Below, one piece after another: positions 9,173 to 18,074 of a stretch of DNA of 64,000 nt (positions within the stretch are counted from its first letter, which is position 1; the number at the start of each line of letters is the position of its first letter). Source of the DNA: Mycobacterium sp. MS1601 (GTDB taxonomy: Bacteria > Actinomycetota > Actinomycetes > Mycobacteriales > Mycobacteriaceae); assembly GCF_001984215.1 (NCBI RefSeq), contig NZ_CP019420.1:2976001-3040000 (forward strand), given 5' to 3'. Both the position numbers and the translations under genes were made by a program. The notes under the pieces are model-generated. The model did not search any database and was not told where the DNA came from. It saw only the letters and a list, made by a program, of their open reading frames with translations.

Positions 9173-11503
9173 TCAGTCGCGCTCCAGCACCGTCACCGCA
9201 GGATCCTCGAGGAAGATCGCCCGCGTGCCGGACTGGCGGGCCTTGCCCGTCAGCCGAAGCTGTTGTCCCACTGCGAGATCGTCACCGCGGCCCAGGTTGA
9301 ACAGCACGTTGAGCTCGCCGCTGTCGTCACCGAGCACAAGAATCCGCAGGGGTTCGCCGTCGCGCACCTTCTCCTCGATGCGCAGCACCTCGCCCTCGAC
9401 GGTGGCCTGCAGGCCGCTGACCAGATTGTCGACGGTGATCACCTGAGGGGTGGTGGCAGGCCGCTCGGCTTCGGGCTTGCCCTCGACCCGAGACTGCACC
9501 TTCTCCAGTTCCCGGGTGATGCGTTCCTCGAAACGGTCGGGGAACGTCTGGCGGATCTTGGACCTCACGTCGTAGGGCACGATGGTGGCCACCGCGAAAG
9601 GTAGTCGGCTGACCGCCCGCGCGATCCGGTCTGCCGTGCGGTCGTGCAGGAAGAACCCGATCAGCGGTGCGTAACTACGTCGCGGCAGCAACATCGTCAC
9701 CATGGTTCCCGGCTGCTCGTTGGCTGCTGCGGTGACGAGTTCCTGTGCGGCCCTGATCAATCGGCGATCGGGGCACTCGATGATGCGCAGCGGGGTCTGC
9801 ATGCCGAAGTACACCCACTTCTTGAGCAGCAGCTCAGTGTGTGCCTCGTCGATGTTGAAGTGCACGGCGGTGAACTCGTCGGCCTCCAGCCCGCGACCGT
9901 AGCGCAGCGCCTCCAACGACGCCAGATCCAGCGACGCCACCAATACGAAGACTCGTAACCGTTCGTAGTCCTGCATCGGGCTCCTGCCGCGGACGGACTC
10001 CAGAATTGCTGCCTCGGCGCGGTATTCGCGGTTCAGACGCATCAGGATGAACACCAGGATCGGGAAGATCACCACCACCAGCCACGCGCCCTCGGTGAAC
10101 TTGGCGATCGCGAAGATCAGCACCACGATTGTCGACACCACACCGGCTGACAAGCAGATGGCGAACTTGTGGCGCCAGGAGCCTTCGCGGTGCGCGTGAT
10201 GATGCTTGGCCATACCGAAGCCGGCCATGGCGAAGCCGGTGAACACGCCGATGGCGTAGAACGGCACCAGGGCGCTCACCGATCCGCCGGTGCCGATCAG
10301 CAGCGCCACCGACAGCACGGTCAGCAGGATGATGCCGTTGGAGAACACCAGTCGGTGGCCACGCTTGGCCAACTGGCGTGGCAGGAACCGGTCTTCGGAG
10401 ACGTAGTTGGCCAGTGCCGGGAAACCGTTGAAGCTGGTGTTGGCTCCGGTGAACAAGATGAGCGCCGTGGAAATCTGGACCAACCCGTACAAGATGTGGC
10501 CCACCGCGCCGTGACCGAAGACGGCGCGGGCGATCTCCGAGAGCACCGATGGATAACCGGCCGTGTATGGGGTGGCGTAGGTGGCCCACGCCAGAAACGC
10601 CACACCTGCCAACAGGAAGAACAGCACCGACGCCATCACGATGATGACCTTGCGGGCGTTGCGGCCCGCGGGTTCGTGAAAGGCTCCGACGGTGTTCGAG
10701 ATCGCCTCGACGCCGGTGAGCGAGGCACCGCCATTGGCGAAGGCCCGCAGCAGCACCAGCACTGTCGCACCCATGATCATGCCGTCGGCGTGCTCTACCG
10801 GGACGGCGCCGACGATGGTCGTCGGGTCGTACTTCGGCAGCCCCCAGATCAGGTGGCGCACCACGCCGGTGACGATCATCGTCGTCATCATCACGATGAA
10901 GAAGTACGTCGGGACCGCGAACGGCCGGCCGGCCTCCTTGAGCCCGCGCAGGTTCACAAAGCACATCGCCAACACGATGCCGACGGTGATCTCGAGGCTG
11001 TACGGCCCGAGTACCCGGATGGCGGAGACGACGGCGACGGTGCCCGCGGCGGCCTGCACCGCGACGGTGACGACGTAGTCGATCATCAGCGCAGCGGCGG
11101 CCACCTGGGCCACCCGGGGGCCGAAGTTGTCGCGCGCCACCACATACGAACCGCCCGCTTTGGTGTACTTCATCACCACCTGGCAGTAGGCGGCGGCCAC
11201 CAACACCAGGATGCACAGGATGGCCGCGGTGATGGGCAGCAACAGTGCGAACGACGCCAACGCCGCATACGGCAGCAACTCGACCAGCACTACCTCGGTG
11301 CCGTACGCACTGGAGGAGATGGCGTCCGGTGAAAGCACGCCGAGGGCAACCCGATTCGAGAGCTTCTCGTCCTTGAGCTGATCGGTGACCAGAGGCTTGC
11401 CCAGGAAGAGGCGCTTGAGGCTGTACCCGATGGATGGCGGGAGCGGGGGTGGGACGTAATTGGGCAGGGCCGCTTTGGCCGGGGACGCCTCGTTCACCGC
11501 CAC
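9173..11503 (-). CDS. KimA-like APC-family transporter with C-terminal OB-fold extension
   Basis: 776 aa. Residues about 50-470 hold 12 predicted membrane helices of the amino acid-polyamine-organocation superfamily. SNRVALGVLSPDAISSSAYG near residue 50 and the TKAGGSYVVARDNFGP motif near 130 are hallmarks of the KimA/YdaO group of K+ importers, which are inhibited by c-di-AMP in Firmicutes. About 480-690 is a cytosolic domain with USP-like alternation. About 695-776 looks like an OB-fold (EGEVLRIEEK...GELNVLFNLG...QLRLTGKAR). The combined architecture is unusual to me. Potassium transport is inferred from family similarity. The GTG start at 11503 is tentative. Confidence 0.8.
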   Translation of the reverse strand: MAVNEASPAKAALPNYVPPPLPPSIGYSLKRLFLGKPLVTDQLKDEKLSNRVALGVLSPDAISSSAYGTEVVLVELLPYAALASFALLLPITAAILCILVLVAAAYCQVVMKYTKAGGSYVVARDNFGPRVAQVAAAALMIDYVVTVAVQAAAGTVAVVSAIRVLGPYSLEITVGIVLAMCFVNLRGLKEAGRPFAVPTYFFIVMMTTMIVTGVVRHLIWGLPKYDPTTIVGAVPVEHADGMIMGATVLVLLRAFANGGASLTGVEAISNTVGAFHEPAGRNARKVIIVMASVLFFLLAGVAFLAWATYATPYTAGYPSVLSEIARAVFGHGAVGHILYGLVQISTALILFTGANTSFNGFPALANYVSEDRFLPRQLAKRGHRLVFSNGIILLTVLSVALLIGTGGSVSALVPFYAIGVFTGFAMAGFGMAKHHHAHREGSWRHKFAICLSAGVVSTIVVLIFAIAKFTEGAWLVVVIFPILVFILMRLNREYRAEAAILESVRGRSPMQDYERLRVFVLVASLDLASLEALRYGRGLEADEFTAVHFNIDEAHTELLLKKWVYFGMQTPLRIIECPDRRLIRAAQELVTAAANEQPGTMVTMLLPRRSYAPLIGFFLHDRTADRIARAVSRLPFAVATIVPYDVRSKIRQTFPDRFEERITRELEKVQSRVEGKPEAERPATTPQVITVDNLVSGLQATVEGEVLRIEEKVRDGEPLRILVLGDDSGELNVLFNLGRGDDLAVGQQLRLTGKARQSGTRAIFLEDPAVTVLERD

Positions 11504-11585
11504 ATTCTGACGCCTCCAGTGATTTGCTGCGACCGTTTGTGACTCGATCGAAAAGACGGCGTCTCCCGCTGCTGTTGCACACCGC

Positions 11586-12034
11586 GTGAAGTGGGGATTC
11601 CACGAGGGTGAGCTCGCGGCGCAGCATGTGGCGGGAGTGGCGCTGCAGGCGCAGCGACTCGAGGGGATGCTGGCCCCGGCCGACCTGTCCGGCGGTGCGC
11701 AGAAGTTCCTGAGCCTACGCAGTTATGCGGTGTTGACCAGTCGTTGGCGGCACCGCCCGGATTCCTGGACGCCCACGGCGATGTCCTGCAGATCGCGACG
11801 GCACCGCGAACCAACGACCCGCTGCATGCCCTGCCCGCCGAGCGGTTGGTGGTTCATGTGGATCAGGCTTACGGCAACTGCCCGCAGCACATCCATCCGC
11901 ACGATCTGGCCTACGGCACCGGCGCCACGGTGCAGATGTCGGGCACCGCCCATGTGCCGTGGTCACCGCAGCGGCGGGTCGAATTCGTGGTGCGGCACGT
12001 GGTCGACGGGCTCTCAGCGCACCAGCCGGCGTAG
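11586..12034 (+). pseudogene. Decayed pyridoxamine-5'-phosphate-oxidase-family gene
   Basis: Two adjacent frames carry pieces of one protein. Frame one (from GTG 11586) gives KWGFHEGELAAQ...LSLRSYAVLTSRW. The +2 frame from about 11744 continues with PPGFLDAHGDVLQIATAP, HALP, then LVVHVDQAYGNCPQ and a C-terminal RRVEFVVRHVV strand. Compared with the family as I know it, the junction after TSRW has lost bases, and there is a second deletion between HALP and LVVHVDQ where the middle beta-strands belong. The 3' end overlaps the convergent ABC permease gene by 21 bases. I infer an inactivated gene. Confidence 0.65.
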
Positions 12035-12817
12035 CAACGCCGAGGCCACGGCGATGCCAAGGACCGCTGCCGCCACCAGCACCCCGATGTCCAGTGCCAT
12101 GTTCGACGGCGTACCGATCAGCAGCCCCCGCAACGCATTCACCTCGTAGCTCAGCGGGTTCACCGCGGACAGCCACCGCAGCCACTGCGGCATGATGTCC
12201 ACCGGGTAGAGCGCGTTGGAGGCGAAGAACAACGGCATGGTGATTGCCTGGCCGATCCCCATCAACCGATCGCGGTTGCGCACCAGCCCCGCCAGCGAGA
12301 TGGACAAGCAGGAGAAGAACACCGCGCCCAGCACCACCACGGCCATGGCGGCCAGGATCTTCAGCGGGTTCGTGGTGAGCGCGACACCCATCAGGTAGGC
12401 AATGACGAGCACGCCGATCACCTGTGCCACCGAACGCACCCCCGCCGCGAACGACTTTCCCGCCACCAGTGCTGATGCTGGAGCGGGGGTGACCATGAGC
12501 TTGGCCAGCACCCCGGCGTCGCGTTCCCACACGATCTGGATGCCGTAGAAGATCGAGATGAACAGCGCTGACTGCGCGATGATGCCGGGCGCCAGGAACG
12601 CCAGATAGGACACCGAGCCGGTGTCTATGACGTCGAGATGGCTGAAGGTCTGCCCGAAGATCAGCAGCCAGAGCGCCGGCTGCACCATCCGGGTGATCAG
12701 CTCGGAGCGGTCATGGCGCAGCTTCTGCAGCTCGACGAGGGCGAACGTGCCCATCCGCAGGGCGATTCCGCGCAGCCGTCGCACCCCTCGCGGTGCCAGC
12801 ACCAGTTCAGTTGCCAC
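12014..12817 (-). CDS. ABC-2 type transporter permease (DrrB-like)
   Basis: 267 aa with six predicted helices and the ABC-2 permease layout of daunorubicin-resistance DrrB proteins. An N-terminal cytoplasmic helix (ALVELQKLRHDRSELITRMV) precedes the first membrane span. The GTG at 12817 was chosen because it overlaps the ATPase stop (TGA 12809-12807) by 11 bases and gives the usual family length. Frames extending further upstream are antisense to the ATPase-coding region and lack family similarity. It probably forms a homodimeric exporter with the upstream ATPase. The substrate is unknown. Confidence 0.88.
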   Translation of the reverse strand: MATELVLAPRGVRRLRGIALRMGTFALVELQKLRHDRSELITRMVQPALWLLIFGQTFSHLDVIDTGSVSYLAFLAPGIIAQSALFISIFYGIQIVWERDAGVLAKLMVTPAPASALVAGKSFAAGVRSVAQVIGVLVIAYLMGVALTTNPLKILAAMAVVVLGAVFFSCLSISLAGLVRNRDRLMGIGQAITMPLFFASNALYPVDIMPQWLRWLSAVNPLSYEVNALRGLLIGTPSNMALDIGVLVAAAVLGIAVASALLRRLVR

Positions 12818-13610
12818 GGCGCGCCGTCCTTCGGCTGGAGCGGATCTCTTTGAGGCCCTGCGGGGAGGTGTCATCGAGAGCCGAGCCGGCGTAATGGCGG
12901 AACACGTCTTCCAGAGTGGCTGTGGGACCGACGGTTTCCTTGAGGTCACCGGGGGTGCCGACGGCTTGCAGTTTCCCGTGGTGCAACAGCGCCACCCGGT
13001 CACACAGGGCGTCGGCCTCCTCCATGTAGTGGGTGGTGAGCAGCACGGTCATGCCGAATTGGTCCTGCATCTTCTGCACCTGGTTCCACACCCCGTCGCG
13101 AGCGATGGGATCCAGGCCCACGGTGGGTTCGTCGAGGATCAGCAGGGACGGCCGGTTCACCAGTGCCTGGGCGAGCTCGAGACGACGCACCATTCCGCCG
13201 GAGTACGTGCTGGCCAGCGCATCGGCGACGTCGAGGAGGTTCATCGCGGCCAGCGCATCGTCCACCCTGGCTCTGCGCCGTCGACGCGGCACGTCATAGA
13301 GACGGGCGAACCATTCGACGTTCTGCCGGCCCGTCAGCGCCGACTCGATCGAGAGTTGCTGCGGCACATAGCCGATGTTGTAGCGGATGTCCATGGTGTC
13401 ACGGCGGGCGTCCAAGCCGAAAATGGAGACGTCGCCGTGCTGGACGGGCGTCAGGGTGGTCAGTACCCGTACCGCGGTGGTCTTCCCGGCGCCGTTGGGG
13501 CCCAGCAGTCCCAGCGTCTCGCCCGGTTCGGCGGTCAGCGTCAGATCATCGACGGCGGTGAACTTGCCGTACCGGTGAGTGAGGTGGCGGCAGTCGATCG
13601 CGGGAGTCAT
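12807..13610 (-). CDS. ABC transporter ATP-binding protein (DrrA-like)
   Basis: 267 aa. Walker A GLLGPNGAGKTTAVR near residue 34, Q-loop near 80, signature YSGGMVRRLEL near 134, Walker B LLILDEPTVGLD near 155, and the switch His in LLTTHYMEE near 190. The C-terminal extension after about 215 (TPGDLKETVG...LEDVFRHYAG) is typical of the DrrA/NodI class. The ATG overlaps the TGA of the upstream marR by four bases. The order marR-ATPase-permease suggests drug- or lipid-responsive export. Confidence 0.92.
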   Translation of the reverse strand: MTPAIDCRHLTHRYGKFTAVDDLTLTAEPGETLGLLGPNGAGKTTAVRVLTTLTPVQHGDVSIFGLDARRDTMDIRYNIGYVPQQLSIESALTGRQNVEWFARLYDVPRRRRRARVDDALAAMNLLDVADALASTYSGGMVRRLELAQALVNRPSLLILDEPTVGLDPIARDGVWNQVQKMQDQFGMTVLLTTHYMEEADALCDRVALLHHGKLQAVGTPGDLKETVGPTATLEDVFRHYAGSALDDTSPQGLKEIRSSRRTARRGN

Positions 13611-14068
13611 GGCTCACGCTCGGCCAGTAGTTGTGTCATCTTGGTCAGAACCTCTAATCCTGCTGTCAGCGAGGCGATCTCTTGCTCGTCGAGTTCGGCG
13701 AGAACGTCTGCCATGACCGCGTGTCGGGCGGCGCGGGAGGCGTCGGCAAGCTGCTGGGCCGGTTCGGTCAGCTGCAGTCGGCCTATGCGGCGGTCTGTCG
13801 GGTCGGGTACGCGGACCAGCAGATCATCGGCGGCGAGCTTGGAGACCAGGGTGGACGTGGTGTTGGCCGCCAGACCGAGTTCAGCGGCGGCCTGGCTGAC
13901 CGAGATTCCCGGTCGGCGTCCGACCAGGCGCAGCAGTTCGGCCTGTGATTCGGTGCGGCCGGCGGCGAAGCTTCGATCTGTTGAACGGCCTGCCGAGCGT
14001 CGCACCTGGCGCTTGAACCGCCCGACAGTACCGAACAGCGCGCTGGTCAGATCGGTACTGGAGTCCAC
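13607..14068 (-). CDS. MarR-family transcriptional regulator
   Basis: 153 aa from the GTG at 14068. The winged helix covers about residues 45-105 (ISVSQAAAELGLAANTTSTL, then the wing VRVPDPTDRRIGRLQLT), flanked by the dimerisation helices usual for MarR. An upstream in-frame extension would run into the 3' end of the neighbouring phosphoesterase and does not look like MarR, so I reject it. It is first gene of the operon with the ABC exporter and likely its ligand-controlled repressor. Confidence 0.88.
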   Translation of the reverse strand: MDSSTDLTSALFGTVGRFKRQVRRSAGRSTDRSFAAGRTESQAELLRLVGRRPGISVSQAAAELGLAANTTSTLVSKLAADDLLVRVPDPTDRRIGRLQLTEPAQQLADASRAARHAVMADVLAELDEQEIASLTAGLEVLTKMTQLLAEREP

Positions 14069-14094
14069 CCGACCAAGATACCTCTGCTGCAGAG
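14068..14094 (-). promoter_or_regulatory. marR operon promoter with dyad operator
   Basis: On the minus strand, TATCTT (14080-14075) is a good -10 box seven positions before the GTG start, implying a leaderless message. Immediately upstream is the dyad CTCTGC-A-GCAGAG (14094-14082, minus-strand reading), placed to block RNA polymerase. The promoter overlaps the last codons/stop of the phosphoesterase gene. Confidence 0.55.
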
Positions 14095-14607
14095 CTATCT
14101 CGGCGGCAGGTTGTGCAGTGTCACGCCGCCAAGTACGCCATCGGCGACTGTGGTGGTCATATACGTGCAGAACGGCTGTCTGCGCCGATCGGTGGGGGAG
14201 CCGGGATTGAGCAGCCTGAGCGGCCGGGCACCTGCCCGAGAGACAGTGGTGTCCCACGGGATGTGGCTGTGGCCGAACACCAGCACATCGGTGCCCGGAT
14301 ACTCGCGTGCCATTCGCGCGTCGCGGCCCTGCGCGCCGCCGGTCTCGTGGACGACGGTGAACTGCACCCCGGCAAGCGTCACGTCGTGACGCTCCGGAAG
14401 GCGCGCGCGCAGGTCAGGGCCGTCGTTGTTGCCCCAGCAGCCGACCAGCCTGCGTGCTCGTGCCTCCAGGGCGTCCAACAGGGCCACATTCACCCAGTCG
14501 CCGGCATGGAACACCACGTCCGCGGTGTCTACCTCGTTCCACACCTGCGCGGGCAGGTCTTTGGCTCGTTTGGGCAGGTGAGTGTCGGCGATCAGCAGCA
14601 GGTGCAT
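14095..14607 (-). CDS. YfcE/MJ0936-type metallophosphoesterase
   Basis: 170 aa calcineurin-like phosphodiesterase. All metal-binding blocks are present: D8-x-H10 (LIADTHLP), GDW near 37, GNND near 59-62, and GHSHIPW near 111, with a conserved LLNPGSPTDRR ending. Family members hydrolyse phosphodiesters or nucleotides with Mn2+. The physiological substrate is unknown. Reads leftward towards the marR operon with a 26-base gap. Confidence 0.9.
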   Translation of the reverse strand: MHLLLIADTHLPKRAKDLPAQVWNEVDTADVVFHAGDWVNVALLDALEARARRLVGCWGNNDGPDLRARLPERHDVTLAGVQFTVVHETGGAQGRDARMAREYPGTDVLVFGHSHIPWDTTVSRAGARPLRLLNPGSPTDRRRQPFCTYMTTTVADGVLGGVTLHNLPPR

Positions 14608-14702
14608 TCACTCATTCTCGGCGGGAGCCTCGACGCCGTCCGCGCGGGACGCGGCCACAAGACCTCGGGCCGGGACGAAGAGGACAATGGTTGACTACCG
14701 TC

Positions 14703-15899
14703 ATGACCGTCGATGCGACGAAACCCCTGGCCGGAGTGCGGGCCATCGAGATCTCCAGCTTCGTGGCCATCCCGTTGGCCGGCATGACGTTGGCGCAGCT
14801 GGGCTGCGAGGTGATCCGCGTCGACCCCTTGGGTGGAGCTGCCGACTACAAGCGCTGGCCGTTGAGCAAGGGCGGCCACAGCATCTACTGGGCCGGGCTG
14901 AACAAGGGCAAACGTTCGGTGGCCGTGGACTTCCGCTCCGCCGACGGGCAGGAGCTGGTGCGACGCCTGATCGCCGACGCGGGCGTGCTGATCACCAATG
15001 TGGTTGGGCGGCAGTGGCACTCGTATGAATCTTTGGCGCAGTTGCGTCCCGACCTGATCCAGCTCGAGGTGTCGGGGCGTTTCGACGGGACCACCGGGGT
15101 GGACTACACCGTCAACGCCGGTATCGGTTTTCCGATGGTGACCGGACCGGAGACAGAGGACGGTCCGGTGAACCACGTATTGCCCGCATGGGACGTCGCA
15201 TGCGGACTGTATGCGGCGCTGGGCATCACGACCGCACTGCGGCACCGCGAGTCCACTGGCGAGGGCGCCCATCTGCGTCTGCCGCTCGAAGATGTCGCAC
15301 TGGCCACCGCGGGCAACCTGGGCTTCTTGACCGAACCCATGATCAACGGTGAGCAGCGCCAGCGGCTGGGCAATGCGATCTACGGCCAGTACGGGCAGAA
15401 CTTCACCTCATCGGACGGCGTGTCGTTCATGCTCGTCGCGCTGACCCCGCGACATTTCCGCGATCTTGCCGAGCTCACCGGAACTACCAAAGCCGTTGCT
15501 GCCCTGCAAGATGCTCTGGGCGTCGACTTCGCCGATGAGGGCAGCCGGTATCGTCACCGCGCGGCACTGAGCGGATTGTTCGCGGTGTGGTTCGGCGACC
15601 ACACCGCCGCCGAGGTGGCGGACGGGTTGGCCTCGACTTCCGTGCTGTGGGAGCGCTACCGTACGTTTGCCGAAGCGGCGGTGGACGAGAGGGTCACGGA
15701 CAACCCGTTGTTCAGCCCACTGGATCAGCCGCGTATCGGGCAGTACCTGGCACCGGGGCTGCCGCTGTCGGTCAACGGTTCGCGGGCCGCAGCCGTGGCC
15801 GCGCCGGCACTCGGTGACGACACAGTCGATGTCTTGGGCCGACTGGGGCTGTCGGCAGTGGAGTTGCGGAGCCTGACTGATGCCGGGGTGGTGCGATGA
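14703..15899 (+). CDS. CaiB/BaiF-family (class III) CoA-transferase
   Basis: 398 aa. The N-terminal GVRAIEISSFVAIPLAG...LGCEVIRVDPLGG block and KRSVAVDFRSADGQELVRRLI are characteristic of the formyl-CoA transferase/alpha-methylacyl-CoA racemase family. The aspartate in TTGVDYTVNAGIGF (about residue 134) aligns with the catalytic Asp region. The C-terminal part is shorter than in formyl-CoA transferases. The ATG at 14703 begins the conserved sequence; longer frames would overlap the divergent gene. It overlaps the thioesterase by four bases, so the pair probably activates and then hydrolyses a common acyl-CoA. Confidence 0.9.
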   Translation: MTVDATKPLAGVRAIEISSFVAIPLAGMTLAQLGCEVIRVDPLGGAADYKRWPLSKGGHSIYWAGLNKGKRSVAVDFRSADGQELVRRLIADAGVLITNVVGRQWHSYESLAQLRPDLIQLEVSGRFDGTTGVDYTVNAGIGFPMVTGPETEDGPVNHVLPAWDVACGLYAALGITTALRHRESTGEGAHLRLPLEDVALATAGNLGFLTEPMINGEQRQRLGNAIYGQYGQNFTSSDGVSFMLVALTPRHFRDLAELTGTTKAVAALQDALGVDFADEGSRYRHRAALSGLFAVWFGDHTAAEVADGLASTSVLWERYRTFAEAAVDERVTDNPLFSPLDQPRIGQYLAPGLPLSVNGSRAAAVAAPALGDDTVDVLGRLGLSAVELRSLTDAGVVR

Positions 15900-16693
15900 G
15901 CACACTGCTGGAGCTGATGGAACTGGTTGCGGTGGAGGAGGATCTGTTCCAGGCCAGGGGTCACGGGCCGGAGGGCAAGCGGGCCTTCGGCGGGCAGTTC
16001 CTGGGCCAGTCCATGGCCGCTGCGGGCCGCACCGTCACAGCGGACGTCTGGCCCACCAGTCTGCACCTGCAGTTCCTGCGGGGCGGGGATTCCGGTGCGC
16101 CGGTGGACTACTCCATCGAGCGGCTGTACGACGGGCGCACCGCCATGACGCGGCGGGTGCTGGCCCGCCAGGGCGGCCGCATCATCACCTCGGCCACGGT
16201 GTCCTTCTCGGCGCCGCTTCCCGGGCCGTCACACGGGGAGTGCACCTTCCCCGATGACCCCGCCGGCTTGGAGGAAACCGGTCCAGCCGGACCCGCGCCC
16301 GGACTACCGCTCGACGAGCTGGACATCAGGATCTCCGATTCGGGCACCGGATCGGACTTTGTGCGCCGGCTGTATTGGCGCACAACGGTTCCGGTGCCGG
16401 ACGATGCGCTGCTGCACACCTGCCTGGCGCTGTTCGTCACCGATGTCTACATGATCGACGCGGTGCTGCGGGTACACGGCCACTCGATGAGCGACCGCAG
16501 CCACCGCAGCGGCACCACCGACGCCTCGGTCTGGTTCCATCGACCCGTCCGTGCCGATGCGTGGAACCTGTTGGAATCGCGGTCACCGGCCGCGGCCCGC
16601 GGACGGGGTGTGGTGACCGCGCAGATGGTCGGCGCCGACGGCGCCGTGTACGCGACGGCGGTCCAGGAAGGGCTGGTCGCGGCCCGGGAGTAG
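15896..16693 (+). CDS. TesB-like acyl-CoA thioesterase II
   Basis: 265 aa double hot-dog protein. The first hot-dog has AFGGQFLGQSMAAAGRTV near residue 30 and LHLQFLRGGD near 61. The second has DVYMIDAVLRVHGHS near 182 and SVWFHRPVRADAW near 209, all typical of TesB. It hydrolyses acyl-CoA to free acid and CoA in the cytosol. The ATG overlaps the CoA-transferase stop, so both are made from one mRNA, with htdZ following 34 bases later. Confidence 0.9.
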   Translation: MSTLLELMELVAVEEDLFQARGHGPEGKRAFGGQFLGQSMAAAGRTVTADVWPTSLHLQFLRGGDSGAPVDYSIERLYDGRTAMTRRVLARQGGRIITSATVSFSAPLPGPSHGECTFPDDPAGLEETGPAGPAPGLPLDELDIRISDSGTGSDFVRRLYWRTTVPVPDDALLHTCLALFVTDVYMIDAVLRVHGHSMSDRSHRSGTTDASVWFHRPVRADAWNLLESRSPAAARGRGVVTAQMVGADGAVYATAVQEGLVAARE

Positions 16694-16727
16694 GTTCACT
16701 GCAACAACACACGAGAGGAACTCATCG

Positions 16728-17183
16728 ATGCGGACCTTCGAATCAGTCGACGCGCTGGTGGCGGCCAAGGGCGAGGAGCTGGGCTCCAGCGACTGGGTGA
16801 CCATCAGCCAGGACGAGGTGAATCTCTTCGCCGATGCCACCGGCGATCACCAGTGGATCCACATCGACCAGGAGAAGGCCGCCAAGGGGCCGTTCGGTAC
16901 TACCATCGTCCACGGCTTCATGACCCTGTCGCTGCTGCCGCGGCTGATGCACCAGATCTTCGACGTCAACGGCGTCAAGATGGGTATCAACTACGGCCTC
17001 AACAAGGTGCGGTTCCCGTCGCCGGTGCCCGTCGGCTCGAAAGTACGCGCCACCAGCACGCTGACCGACACCCAGGACATCGGCCAGGGCACGGTGCAGG
17101 TCACCGTCACCACTGTCATCGAGATCGAGGGCGCGGCCAAGCCGGCGTGTGTGGCCGAAAGCATCCTGCGCTACATCAGCTGA
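16728..17183 (+). CDS. htdZ: MaoC-like (R)-specific enoyl-CoA hydratase (HtdZ-like)
   Basis: 151 aa single hot-dog hydratase. FADATGDHQWIHID (about residues 34-47) contains the catalytic Asp40/His45 pair of R-hydratases, followed by the GTTIVHGFMTLSLLP helix. It is the expected orthologue of M. tuberculosis Rv0130, which adds water to trans-2-enoyl-CoA. An AGAGGAAC ribosome-binding site lies at 16711-16718. In M. tuberculosis it sits beside fbpC; here about 10 kb of extra genes separate the two. Confidence 0.88.
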   Translation: MRTFESVDALVAAKGEELGSSDWVTISQDEVNLFADATGDHQWIHIDQEKAAKGPFGTTIVHGFMTLSLLPRLMHQIFDVNGVKMGINYGLNKVRFPSPVPVGSKVRATSTLTDTQDIGQGTVQVTVTTVIEIEGAAKPACVAESILRYIS

Positions 17184-17186
17184 CGC

Positions 17187-17657
17187 TCACAGACCGAGGT
17201 CGCTGAGCTCGGGATGATCGTCGGGCCGCGGCCCGGAGCTGTCCCAGTGGAACAACCGCTCGGCCTCGGTGATGGGAACGTCGTTGATGCTGGCGTGGCG
17301 GGTGCGCATCAGGCCGTTGTCATCGAACTCCCAGTTCTCGTTGCCGTAGGCACGGAACCACCTGCCGTCGACGTCGTGGTATTCGTAGGCGAACCGGACG
17401 GCGATGCGGTTCCCGTCGAACGCCCAGAGCTCCTTGATCAGCCGGTAGTCGAGCTCGCGGGCCCACTTGCCGGTCAGGAACTCGACGATCTCGGCACGCC
17501 CCCGGACGAATGTCGAGCGGTTACGCCACCAGCTGTCGGGTGTGTAGGCCAGCGCGATCTTCTCGGGATCCCGAGTGTTCCAGGCATTCTCACCGGCGCG
17601 GACCTTCCGGACCGCGGTCTCGTGGGTGAACGGCGGCAGAGGCGGTTTTGTGGTCAT
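17187..17657 (-). CDS. DUF1348 / NTF2-like protein
   Basis: 156 aa. A compact cone-shaped NTF2-like domain with the family signature [20 protein letters not shown] near the N terminus, [12 protein letters not shown] near 50 and [20 protein letters not shown] near 95. Such proteins are often stress-associated, with no fixed reaction. The ATG at 17657 is preceded by AAGGGA and starts at the family boundary; the 40 residues encoded upstream are not conserved. Convergent with htdZ at a 3-base gap. Confidence 0.85.
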   Translation of the reverse strand: MTTKPPLPPFTHETAVRKVRAGENAWNTRDPEKIALAYTPDSWWRNRSTFVRGRAEIVEFLTGKWARELDYRLIKELWAFDGNRIAVRFAYEYHDVDGRWFRAYGNENWEFDDNGLMRTRHASINDVPITEAERLFHWDSSGPRPDDHPELSDLGL

Positions 17658-18074
17658 GTGATGTCCCTTCGGTCTTGCTCCAGTGTGCTCGGGTAACCGG
17701 AGCATGCAGAGCTGGCGGTAGTCCTCTCTCCGCGACACCGCGGGACTGCTCCCCGAGTACCTGTCTGGGGTACTCACGCCGGACGCAGCTCACGGCTGCT
17801 CAAAACCGTCACCTCGACGCACAAGCGATCACCAGCTGCATTCGAGCGGCCTAAGTGCCCGACAAGCCCCGTCAGACGCAGCCACCGTCGCTACCAACCT
17901 CGCCCGTCACACGATCACGACCGCCAACTGCGTCCGGCGTGAGGACCCGGAAAGCACATTCCCCTGGGAGGCATCGGTCCGGACTTCTCCCCAGATCGGC
18001 ACTTCTCCACAACCGGATGGCGGTACCCGCCTCAGAGGTCGTCGATGTCACCGCCGACGGCCACCGTGAGAAGC
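17658..18074. other. Non-coding interval with one dyad
   Basis: About 417 bases between two divergent genes. No convincing coding sequence is seen; short open frames here lack ribosome-binding sites and family similarity. The dyad GAGTACC-N7-GGTACTC (17755-17775) is about 100 bases upstream of the DUF1348 start and may be an operator. The region has more mixed composition than its neighbours. Confidence 0.5.

Noticed and set aside
10169..11332. Plus-strand 387-codon frame opposite the APC transporter
   Set aside because: Same type of shadow; no initiation site or known domain.
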